Shown here: one piece after another, positions 1 to 7,212 of the stretch | How positions within the stretch are numbered: position 1 is the first letter of the stretch | How the letters are laid out: the number at the start of each line of letters is the position of its first letter | Assembly: GCA_050259815.1 (NCBI GenBank) | Contig: JBLNBI010000062.1 | Coordinates: 1-12,504 of the forward strand | Direction: 5' to 3' | Source: JAGTRP01 sp050259815 | GTDB taxonomy: Bacteria; Pseudomonadota; Gammaproteobacteria; Burkholderiales; Rhodocyclaceae | DNA: 12,504 bases | Position numbers and translations under genes: made by a program | Notes under the pieces: model-generated | What the model saw: only the letters and a program-made list of their open reading frames with translations | Told to the model about the DNA's origin: nothing | The model's database searches: none

Positions 1-934
1 GCAGCAGATCGCCAAGCTGTTCGAGGAGAAGCTCCCCGGCGTCGCCTACACGGAGGACGTGGATACCCTCATCCAGATCGGCCGCAAGGTGCTGAGGCAG
101 AAATTCCTGGAAGCGGACATCGGCCTCTCCGGCGTCAATTTCGCCGTGGCGGAGACCGGGACGCTTTGCCTCGTCGAAAACGAGGGCAACGGCCGGCTGT
201 CCACCACCGCCCCCAAGGTTCATGTGGCCATCACAGGCATCGAGAAGGTCGTGGAGAAGCTGGCCCACGTCCCGCCCCTCCTGTCGCTGCTGACCCGTTC
301 CGCCACCGGCCAGAACATCAGCACCTACTTCAACATGATCTCCAAGCCCCGTCAGCCCGGGGAGAAGGATGGTCCTGAAGAAGTGCACCTGGTGCTGCTC
401 GACAACGGCCGCACCCAGCCCTATGCCGACGAGCAGCTCCGGAAGACGCTCCAGTGCATCCGCTGCGGCGCCTGCATGAACCACTGCCCGGTCTATACCC
501 ACATCGGCGGCCACGCCTACGGCACCACCTACCCGGGGCCCATCGGCGAGATCATCTCCCCCCACCTCATGGGCATGGAAGCCACCGCCACCCTGCCCTC
601 GGCCTCCAGCCTGTGCGGGGCCTGCGGCGAGGTGTGCCCGGTGAAGATTCCCATCCCGGAACTGCTGATCCGGCTGCGCAGCGAGGTGTATTCCGAGCCC
701 AAGCCGGACGCCAAGCTGCGGGGCCAGGGCGCCGGCCATAGCACCCTGATGTCCGCCGTCTGGGGCGCCTGGGCGGCCATCTACGGCCACCCAGCCCTGT
801 ACCGGGCCTATTCCTGGCTGGCCAGCCGCTTCAACTGGCTCTCTCCCAACAAACAGGGCGGCTGGACCAGCGTTCGCACGCCCATCAAACCTGCCGACAA
901 GCGCCTGCGCGACCTCATCAAGGAAAAACAATGA
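1..934 (+). CDS. lldF: LldF/LutB-type iron-sulfur subunit of L-lactate oxidation (5' partial)
   Basis: This is the C-terminal part of an LldF/LutB-family protein. The reading frame is open from base 2 with no stop before the window edge, so the start lies upstream; about 310 residues are visible, against roughly 470 for full family members. The GTG at base 59 is internal. The visible N-terminal part carries the LUD-type segment (ETGTLCLVENEGNGR, starting near base 151). It is followed by a ferredoxin-like C-x2-C-x2-C-x3-C-P cluster motif (bases 455-490) and a second C-x2-C-x3-C-P motif (bases 614-640). In this family the protein works with LldE/LutA and LldG/LutC to oxidise L-lactate to pyruvate, passing electrons through 4Fe-4S clusters to the respiratory chain. 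Its stop overlaps the next gene's start (ATGA), so translation is probably coupled. Partners E and G are not in view. The family call is secure; the L-lactate substrate is inferred from family and context. Confidence 0.9.
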   Translation, partial: QQIAKLFEEKLPGVAYTEDVDTLIQIGRKVLRQKFLEADIGLSGVNFAVAETGTLCLVENEGNGRLSTTAPKVHVAITGIEKVVEKLAHVPPLLSLLTRSATGQNISTYFNMISKPRQPGEKDGPEEVHLVLLDNGRTQPYADEQLRKTLQCIRCGACMNHCPVYTHIGGHAYGTTYPGPIGEIISPHLMGMEATATLPSASSLCGACGEVCPVKIPIPELLIRLRSEVYSEPKPDAKLRGQGAGHSTLMSAVWGAWAAIYGHPALYRAYSWLASRFNWLSPNKQGGWTSVRTPIKPADKRLRDLIKEKQ

Positions 935-3714
935 GCAATCCCCTGATCGCCGCCCTCTCCCGCATCCTGCCCGAGCGCCAGGTCATCACCGACGACCTGC
1001 GCCGCCTGGCCTACGGCACCGACGCGAGTTTCTACCGGCTGACGCCGGAAGTGATCGCCGTGGTGGAGAACGAAGGGGAAGTCCAGGCCGTGCTCCAGGC
1101 CGCCCGGGCCCATGGCCGGCCGGTGACCTTCCGGGCCGCCGGCACCAGCCTCTCCGGCCAGGCCATCACCGACGGGGTGCTGGCCCTGATCGGCGAAGGC
1201 TTCGCCACCTGCGACATCGCCCCGGACGCCGCCACGGTGCGCCTGGGCCCCGGCATCATCGGCGGGGAGGTCAATCACCGCCTCGCTCCCCTGGGCAAGA
1301 AGATCGGTCCCGATCCCGCCTCCATCAACGCCGCCAAGATCGGTGGCATCGCCGCCAACAACTCCTCGGGCATGTGCTGCGGCACCGCCCAGAACAGCTA
1401 CCGGACCGTGGCGGGCATGCGTGTCGTCCTGGCCGACGGCACCGTGCTGGATACCGAAGACCCCTTCAGCGTCGCCGCCTTCCGCCTCAGCCACAACCAT
1501 ATCCTGGACGAGCTGGAGCGCCTGGGCCGGGAAACCCGGGCCGACGCCACCCTGGCCGAGCGCATCCGCCACAAGTTCAAGATCAAGAACACCACCGGCT
1601 ACAGCCTCAACGCCCTGGTGGATTTCGAGAAGCCCGTGGATATCCTGGCCCACCTGATGATCGGCTCGGAAGGGACCTTGGGCTTCATTTCCCGCATCAC
1701 CTACAACACCGTCCCGGAAGACCCGTTCAAGGCCAGCGCCCTGGTCTTCTTCCCCACCATCGAGGCGGCCTGCCAGGCGGTCATCAAGCTGAAGCCCCAG
1801 CCGGTCTCCGCCGTGGAACTGCTGGACCGCCCGGCGCTCCGTTCCGTCCAGGACAAGCCCGGCCTGCCCGCCGTGATGAAGTCCCTGGGGGACGATGCTG
1901 CGGCGCTCCTCATCGAGGTCCGCTCGGCTACGGCCGATGGCCTGCAAGCCAATATCGACGCGGCACTCCAGGCACTCGCCGGAATCGAGACGGTGGAAGC
2001 CCCGGCCTTCTCCACCGATCCCGCCACCTGTGAAATGTACTGGAAGGTCCGGAAGGGCACCTTCCCCTCCGTGGGCGCCATGCGAAAGACCGGCACCACG
2101 GTCATCATCGAGGACGTGGCCTTCCCGGTGGAGTCGCTGGCCGCCGCCACCCTCGACCTCCAGGCCCTCCTGAAACAGCACGGCTATCACGAGGCCATCA
2201 TTTTCGGCCACGCCCTGGAGGGCAACCTCCATTTCGTCTTCACCCAGGACTTCGGCGATGCCGCCGAGGTGGCGCGCTATTCCCGCTTCATGGACGACGT
2301 CTGCAAGCTGGTGGTGGAAAAGTACGACGGATCGCTGAAAGCCGAGCACGGCACCGGCCGCAACATGGCCCCCTTCGTGGAAATGGAATGGGGCAAGCAG
2401 GCCACCGACCTGATGCGCCGCATCAAGGCCCTATTCGACCCGCAGAACCTCCTCAACCCCGGCGTCATCATCAACGACGACCCGGAGTCGCACCTCAAGC
2501 ACCTGAAGCCCATGCCAGCCGCCGAAGACATCGTGGACCGCTGCATCGAATGCGGTTTCTGCGAGCCGCTGTGCCCGTCCCACCGGCTCACCCTCAGCCC
2601 GCGCCAGCGCATCGTCAGCTGGCGGGAGCTGTCCCGGCGCAGCCAGGCCGGCGAGGAGCCGGGCCAGGTGGCCGAGGACTTCGCCTATTTCGGCCTGGAT
2701 ACCTGCGCCGGCTGCGGCCTCTGCTCCACCGCATGCCCGGTGGGCATCGACACCGGCGAATTGACCCGCCGCCTGCGGGGCCGAGGCCTGGGCGGCACCG
2801 CCCGCCAGGTGGGCCAATGGACTGCCGGCAATTTCGGTACGGTGGCCACCGTCACCCGGACCGGCCTCAAGGTCGGCCACGCCGTCGCAGGCGTGTTCGG
2901 CGACAAGGTGATGAACCGCCTTTCCGGCGGCGCTTGGCGCCGGGACATGCCCCGGGCCGGCAAGACGCCCCAGGCCCGGGCCGGCTCCGGCGATCCGGTG
3001 GTCTATTTCCCCGCCTGCGCCGGCCGCATCTTCGGCCCGGGCAATCCCGAGGACAAGGGCCTTGCCGAGGTGGTGATGGAAGTGCTGGAGCGGGCCGGCT
3101 ACGCCCCCCGCCTGCCGGAAGGCTTCGACAAGCTCTGCTGCGGCCAGATGCTGGCCAGCAAGGGCATGGCCGAGGAAGCCGACCAGATGGCGGAAGCCGT
3201 CGCCACGGCGCTCCTCAAGGCTGCCGACGACGGCAAGGGCGGCTACTACCCGGTGATCATGGACGCCAGCGCCTGCACCACCCGCATGCAGAAGCACCTG
3301 GCCGGACGCCTCAAGGTCCTGGACTTCCACGAGTTCGCCGTCGATGCCCTGCTGCCCCGCCTCATGGTGACCAAGCAGAAGGGGCCGATTGCGCTCCACA
3401 TCAACTGCAGCGTGCGCCGCACTGCTTCGGACGCCAAGCTGAGGAAGCTGGTTTCCGCCTGCGTCGAGGACATTGTCGAGCCGGCGGGCGTGACCTGCTG
3501 CGGCTTCGGCGGCGACCGGGGCTTCGTGGTGCCGGAATTGAACGCCCACGCCCTGCGGAAAATCCACGACGGCCTGCCCTCCTCCTGCTGCCAGGGAGTC
3601 TCCACCAACCGGACCTGCGAAATCGGCCTCACCTCCGAGACCGGCCGCGACTACCGTTCCGTGGCCTACCTGCTGGAGGAATGCAGCCGGATCGAGGACA
3701 AACTGGCCTGCTAA
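931..3714 (+). CDS. dld: FAD/Fe-S D-lactate dehydrogenase, Dld-II type
   Basis: The 927-residue protein joins GlcD-like and GlcF-like halves. The FAD-binding PCMH region covers about residues 35-265 (RAAGTSLSGQA at 68-78, IGSEGTLGF at 244-252). The FAD-oxidase C-terminal region covers about 266-514 (GHALEGNLHF at 426-435, AEHGTGRNM at 471-479, ending in NLLNPGVI). Two 4Fe-4S motifs follow, with cysteines 538/541/544/548 and 592/595/598/602, then two cysteine-rich CCG modules (C736-C737-G and C856-C857-G). This order and length match the Dld-II respiratory D-lactate dehydrogenases known beside lldEFG in Shewanella; the reaction is D-lactate to pyruvate with electrons to quinone or cytochrome. 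The start codon overlaps the lldF stop, and AAGGA at 920-924 is a plausible ribosome binding site. A glycolate or other 2-hydroxyacid oxidase is possible, but linkage to lldF favours D-lactate. Confidence 0.88.
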   Translation: MSNPLIAALSRILPERQVITDDLRRLAYGTDASFYRLTPEVIAVVENEGEVQAVLQAARAHGRPVTFRAAGTSLSGQAITDGVLALIGEGFATCDIAPDAATVRLGPGIIGGEVNHRLAPLGKKIGPDPASINAAKIGGIAANNSSGMCCGTAQNSYRTVAGMRVVLADGTVLDTEDPFSVAAFRLSHNHILDELERLGRETRADATLAERIRHKFKIKNTTGYSLNALVDFEKPVDILAHLMIGSEGTLGFISRITYNTVPEDPFKASALVFFPTIEAACQAVIKLKPQPVSAVELLDRPALRSVQDKPGLPAVMKSLGDDAAALLIEVRSATADGLQANIDAALQALAGIETVEAPAFSTDPATCEMYWKVRKGTFPSVGAMRKTGTTVIIEDVAFPVESLAAATLDLQALLKQHGYHEAIIFGHALEGNLHFVFTQDFGDAAEVARYSRFMDDVCKLVVEKYDGSLKAEHGTGRNMAPFVEMEWGKQATDLMRRIKALFDPQNLLNPGVIINDDPESHLKHLKPMPAAEDIVDRCIECGFCEPLCPSHRLTLSPRQRIVSWRELSRRSQAGEEPGQVAEDFAYFGLDTCAGCGLCSTACPVGIDTGELTRRLRGRGLGGTARQVGQWTAGNFGTVATVTRTGLKVGHAVAGVFGDKVMNRLSGGAWRRDMPRAGKTPQARAGSGDPVVYFPACAGRIFGPGNPEDKGLAEVVMEVLERAGYAPRLPEGFDKLCCGQMLASKGMAEEADQMAEAVATALLKAADDGKGGYYPVIMDASACTTRMQKHLAGRLKVLDFHEFAVDALLPRLMVTKQKGPIALHINCSVRRTASDAKLRKLVSACVEDIVEPAGVTCCGFGGDRGFVVPELNAHALRKIHDGLPSSCCQGVSTNRTCEIGLTSETGRDYRSVAYLLEECSRIEDKLAC

Positions 3715-3770
3715 AGGCCGGGATTTCCCCATATGGCATAGCTAAGACGTTTTGATAAGGTGAGAACTCC

Positions 3771-3790
3771 TGGAGGCCGAAAGGCCTCCA
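3771..3790 (+). other. Perfect 8-bp hairpin with GAAA tetraloop
   Basis: TGGAGGCC, loop GAAA, GGCCTCCA forms an exact 8-bp GC-rich stem capped by a GNRA-type tetraloop. It lies between dld and the universal stress gene, 15 bases before that gene's AAAGGAG site. No T-run follows, so it is not a canonical intrinsic terminator. It may be a weak terminator or mRNA-stabilising 3' structure for the lactate operon, or a 5'-leader hairpin for usp-ppc. The structure is seen directly; its role is inferred. Confidence 0.45.
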
Positions 3791-3805
3791 TCCCCTACAG
3801 CCCGG

Positions 3806-3812
3806 AAAGGAG
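3806..3812 (+). promoter_or_regulatory. Strong ribosome binding site of the universal stress gene
   Basis: AAAGGAG lies 5 bases before ATG 3818. It is the clearest Shine-Dalgarno sequence in the window and fixes that start. Because the downstream ppc gene overlaps this one, it may also set the loading of ribosomes that are coupled into ppc. Confidence 0.75.
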
Positions 3813-3817
3813 AACCG

Positions 3818-4264
3818 ATGTACAAGAAGATCCTGGTCGCCATCGACGACAGCGACACTTCCCGTTGCGCCCTCGAAGAAGCCAAGCATCTGGCCCGCAC
3901 CCATGGCGCCCGCCTGTGCATCGCCCATGTGGCCGATGAGACCCTGATGGGGATGCATAACCGCACCTTCACCACCACCCTCAATCTGGACCATGCCCGC
4001 CAGGCCATCGTCGATGCCGGCAGGACGCTGCTGGATGAAGCGGCCGCCGCGGCCACTGACCTCCAATCCGAAACCCTGCTCCTGGAAGCCAGCACCCAGC
4101 GGGTCTCCGAAGCCCTGGCCGACGCCGCCAAGGCCTGGAAGGCCGACCTGATCGTGGTCGGCACCCACGGCCGGCGCGGCATCCAGCGCCTTATCCTGGG
4201 TTCCGTGGCCGAACAGCTGGTTCGCCTGGCGCCCGTTTCCATCCTCCTCGTACGTAAGCACTGA
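3818..4264 (+). CDS. Universal stress protein, UspA family
   Basis: The single-domain Usp protein has 148 residues, the usual length. It begins with the typical first beta strand and loop (KKILVAIDDSD, residues 3-13). It carries the ATP-binding signature G-x2-G-x9-G-S near the C-terminus (G115, G118, G128, S129), so it belongs to the nucleotide-binding subgroup. Such proteins are cytoplasmic, usually dimeric, and accumulate under starvation, energy or redox stress; the molecular target is generally unknown. The start is fixed by the strong AAAGGAG site. The stop overlaps the ppc start as ATGA, which implies co-transcription and translational coupling. A regulatory link to PEP carboxylase is attractive but unproven. 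Confidence 0.9.
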   Translation: MYKKILVAIDDSDTSRCALEEAKHLARTHGARLCIAHVADETLMGMHNRTFTTTLNLDHARQAIVDAGRTLLDEAAAAATDLQSETLLLEASTQRVSEALADAAKAWKADLIVVGTHGRRGIQRLILGSVAEQLVRLAPVSILLVRKH

Positions 4265-7038
4265 TGACCCAGACGACGCTGAACTCCCTCCCCGCCGCCG
4301 ACAAGGACGAACCCCTGCGGCAGGACATCCGCCTGCTCGGCAAGATTTTGGGCGACACCGTCCGCGAGCAGGAAGGCGATGCCGTCTTCGACATCGTCGA
4401 GCAAGTGCGCCAGACGGCGATCCGCTTTGCCCGGGACGGCGACCCCGCCGCCCGCGGCGAGCTGGCCGAAATCCTGGACAACCTGCCCCAGAAGACCACC
4501 CAGGCGGTGGTCCGGGCTTTCAGCTTCTTCCTCCAGCTCGCCAATATCGCCGAGGACCAGCACCACATCCGCCGGCGCCGGGCCCACGACCTGGCCGGCT
4601 CGCCCCCCCGGGAAGGCAGCCTGACCTACGCCCTGGACCGCCTTGCCGAGGCCGGCGTCTCGGCCGAGGCCATCGGCGACTTCTTCGCCCACGCCCTGGT
4701 GTCGCCGGTCCTCACCGCCCACCCGACCGAGGTGCAGCGCCAGAGCATGCTCCAGAGCCACCGGCACATCGCCCGCCTCCTCGACCGGCGGGAACGCCTG
4801 ACCCTCACCCCGGAGGAGCAGGCGGACAACGATACCGAACTCGCCAGCATCGTCCTGACCCTGTGGCAGACCCGCATGCTGCGGCCGGTGCGCCTGAAGG
4901 TCATCGACGAGGTGAGGAACGGCGTCAGCTACTTCAACAGCACCTTCTTCAACGAGCTGCCCCGGCTCTACATCCAGGCCACCATGCTCCTCCAGGAGCG
5001 CTACCCGGAGCGGCGCTGGGCCCTGCCCCGCTTCTTCCAGGTGGGCAGCTGGATCGGCGGCGACCGGGACGGCAATCCCTTCGTGACCGCTGAAATCCTG
5101 CGGGAAGCCCTGCGCGTGCAATCCGCCGCTGCCCTGAACTTCTATCTGGGCGAGCTCCATGAACTGGGTGGCGAACTGCCCCTTTCCGATCTCCTGGTAA
5201 CCGTCAGCCCGGAGCTGGCTGCCCTGGCGGAAAACTCCCCCGACCGCTCCCCCCAGCGAGCCGACGAGACCTACCGCCGGGCCCTGACCGGCATCTACGC
5301 CCGCCTGGCCGCCACCGCCCGCCACCTGGATCAGCTGGAGCCGCTCCGCCACGCCGTGGGCGACGCCGAGCCCTACGCCGACCCGGAGGCCCTGCGCACC
5401 GATCTCAAGATCCTGGCCAAATCCCTCAAGGCCAACGGCAGCGCCCTGCTGGCCGGCGGCCGGCTGCGGCGGCTCCTGCGGGCCGTGCAGGTTTTCGGCT
5501 TCCACCTGGCGCCCATCGATCTGCGCCAGAACTCCGACGTTCATGCCCGCACCGTGGGCGAACTGCTGGCCGCCGTCGGCGTCTGCCCGGACTACGCCAG
5601 CCTCTCGGAATCCGAGCGCATCGCCCTGCTGGTGGGCGAACTCCATACCCCGCGCCCGCTGTATTCGCCCCACATCGAGTATTCCGAGAAAACCCGGGGC
5701 GAACTGGCCATCTTCTTCGCCGCCCAGGAACTGCGCCAGCGCTACGGCCGCGCCGCCCTGCCCAATGCCATCATCTCCAAGACGGACGGCGTCTCCGACC
5801 TGCTAGAGGTCGCTCTGCTCCTCAAGGAAGCCGGGTTGCTGAAACCGGGCGCCGAGCCCTCCCTTGAGATGAACATCATCCCCCTCTTCGAGACCATCGA
5901 GGACTTGCGCCAGGCACCGGCCACCATGGGGGCCATCTTCGCCCTGCCCATCTACCGCCAGCTGGTCGCCAGCCGCGGCGAGGAGCAGGAGGTGATGCTG
6001 GGCTACTCCGACAGCAACAAGGATGGCGGCTTCCTCACCTCCGGCTGGGAGCTGTACAAGGCTGAGGTGGAGCTCACCCGCGTCTTCAGCCAGCACGGCG
6101 TGCGGTTGCGGCTCTTCCACGGCCGGGGCGGTTCCGTCGGTCGGGGCGGCGGCCCCAGCTACCAGGCCATCCTGGCCCAGCCCGCCGGCGCCGTGTCCGG
6201 CCAGATCCGCCTTACCGAACAGGGCGAAGTCATTTCCACCAAGTACGGCGACCCGGACACCGGCCGCCGCAACCTGGAAGTGCTCCTGGCCGCCACCCTG
6301 GAGGCCAGCCTCACCGACCACGAGAACCGGGTCGAGCCGGCGGAGCCCTTCCACCCGGTCATGGACCGCTTGTCCGAGCTGGCTTTTAAGGCTTACCGCG
6401 GCCTGGTCTACGAGACGGACGGCTTCAACCGCTATTTCCGGGAATCCACCCCGGTTTCGGAAATCGCCAATCTCAACATCGGCAGCCGCCCGGCCTCCCG
6501 CAAGGCATCCGACCGCATCGAGGACCTGCGGGCCATCCCCTGGGTATTCAGCTGGGCCCAGTGCCGGCTCATGCTGCCGGGCTGGTACGGCTTCGGCTCG
6601 GCGGTGGAAACCTGGCTCGCTGAAAACCCGGACGGCCTCGACACCCTGCGCCGCATGCACCGGAGCTGGCCCTTCTTCCGCACCCTCTTGTCCAACATGG
6701 ACATGGTGCTGGCCAAGACGGACCTCGCCATCGCCTCCCGCTACGCCGAACTGGTGACCGACCCCGACCTGCGGGAACGGGTCTTCAACGCCATTCGCGC
6801 CGAATGGGAACGCACCCGCCGCTACGTACTGGCCATCGAGGAACAGGACGACTTCCTCTCGGACAACCCGCTCCTCAAGCGCTCCATCCAGCAGCGCTTC
6901 CCCTACATGGACCCCCTCAACCACCTCCAGGTGGAACTCCTGCGCCGGCATCGGGCCGGGGACACGGACGAACGGGTGGCCCGGGGTATCCACATCACCA
7001 TCAACGGGGTGGCGGCGGGGCTGCGGAACAGCGGGTAG
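4264..7038 (+). CDS. ppc: Phosphoenolpyruvate carboxylase
   Basis: The 924-residue enzyme converts PEP and bicarbonate to oxaloacetate and phosphate, replenishing the TCA cycle. Diagnostic motifs are present in order: VLTAHPTE with catalytic H153, GSWIGGDRDGNP (261-272), LGYSDSNKDGG (579-589), the mobile-loop motif HGRGGSVGRGGG (619-630), GEVISTKYG (654-662), SRPASRK (741-747) and WVFSWAQCRLMLPGWYG (760-776). K818 and N922 appear to match two residues of the aspartate-inhibition site known from the E. coli enzyme, so feedback inhibition is likely. The extreme C-terminus is R-N-S-G rather than the usual R/Q-N-T-G, a conservative change. It is somewhat longer than the 883-residue E. coli enzyme. 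It is translationally coupled to the upstream usp gene and followed by a stem-loop. Its role fits growth on lactate, where oxaloacetate must be replenished. Confidence 0.97.
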   Translation: MTQTTLNSLPAADKDEPLRQDIRLLGKILGDTVREQEGDAVFDIVEQVRQTAIRFARDGDPAARGELAEILDNLPQKTTQAVVRAFSFFLQLANIAEDQHHIRRRRAHDLAGSPPREGSLTYALDRLAEAGVSAEAIGDFFAHALVSPVLTAHPTEVQRQSMLQSHRHIARLLDRRERLTLTPEEQADNDTELASIVLTLWQTRMLRPVRLKVIDEVRNGVSYFNSTFFNELPRLYIQATMLLQERYPERRWALPRFFQVGSWIGGDRDGNPFVTAEILREALRVQSAAALNFYLGELHELGGELPLSDLLVTVSPELAALAENSPDRSPQRADETYRRALTGIYARLAATARHLDQLEPLRHAVGDAEPYADPEALRTDLKILAKSLKANGSALLAGGRLRRLLRAVQVFGFHLAPIDLRQNSDVHARTVGELLAAVGVCPDYASLSESERIALLVGELHTPRPLYSPHIEYSEKTRGELAIFFAAQELRQRYGRAALPNAIISKTDGVSDLLEVALLLKEAGLLKPGAEPSLEMNIIPLFETIEDLRQAPATMGAIFALPIYRQLVASRGEEQEVMLGYSDSNKDGGFLTSGWELYKAEVELTRVFSQHGVRLRLFHGRGGSVGRGGGPSYQAILAQPAGAVSGQIRLTEQGEVISTKYGDPDTGRRNLEVLLAATLEASLTDHENRVEPAEPFHPVMDRLSELAFKAYRGLVYETDGFNRYFRESTPVSEIANLNIGSRPASRKASDRIEDLRAIPWVFSWAQCRLMLPGWYGFGSAVETWLAENPDGLDTLRRMHRSWPFFRTLLSNMDMVLAKTDLAIASRYAELVTDPDLRERVFNAIRAEWERTRRYVLAIEEQDDFLSDNPLLKRSIQQRFPYMDPLNHLQVELLRRHRAGDTDERVARGIHITINGVAAGLRNSG

Positions 7039-7065
7039 GTTCCACGTTCCCTGACATGCCTTTTG

Positions 7066-7095
7066 ACGACGCCGGCTGAATTTGGCCGGCGTCGT
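7066..7095 (+). terminator. Stem-loop after ppc, probable terminator
   Basis: An exact 11-bp inverted repeat (ACGACGCCGGC at 7066-7076, GCCGGCGTCGT at 7085-7095) with an 8-base loop starts 27 bases after the ppc stop. The following bases, GCTATTTGGGG, include only a short T-run, so it is a weakly canonical intrinsic terminator. It also marks the last clearly GC-rich native sequence before the AT-rich gene. Confidence 0.55.
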
Positions 7096-7212
7096 GCTAT
7101 TTGGGGGCGGCAGCCTCTAATTCATCCACCGCCTGCTATGTTGCATATGTCATTTATGGCAGGTAGCCTATCGTGCTTCACGAACCGTAATCAAACACTT
7201 TCAAAAGCACAG

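Noticed and set aside
808..2349. Long minus-strand open frame (513 codons) opposite lldF and dld
   Set aside because: It is a shadow of GC-rich codon use. The plus strand encodes well-conserved motifs throughout and the minus translation is glycine/alanine/histidine-rich without domains.
2388..3755. Plus-strand alternative frame of 455 codons inside dld
   Set aside because: The translation is arginine/proline/glycine-rich, typical of an off-frame reading of GC-rich DNA. The dld frame carries the Fe-S and CCG motifs here.
3754..3759. GATAAG as a -10 promoter or half an FNR site before usp
   Set aside because: No suitably spaced -35 hexamer or second FNR half-site accompanies it.
3742..5673. 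Minus-strand open frame of 643 codons opposite usp and ppc
   Set aside because: It runs antisense across two convincing genes and their intergenic leader, with low-complexity composition and no recognisable motif.
7063..7137. TTG-initiated N-terminal extension of the AT-rich protein
   Set aside because: It runs through the ppc stem-loop and GC-rich native sequence, has no ribosome binding site and adds no recognisable domain.
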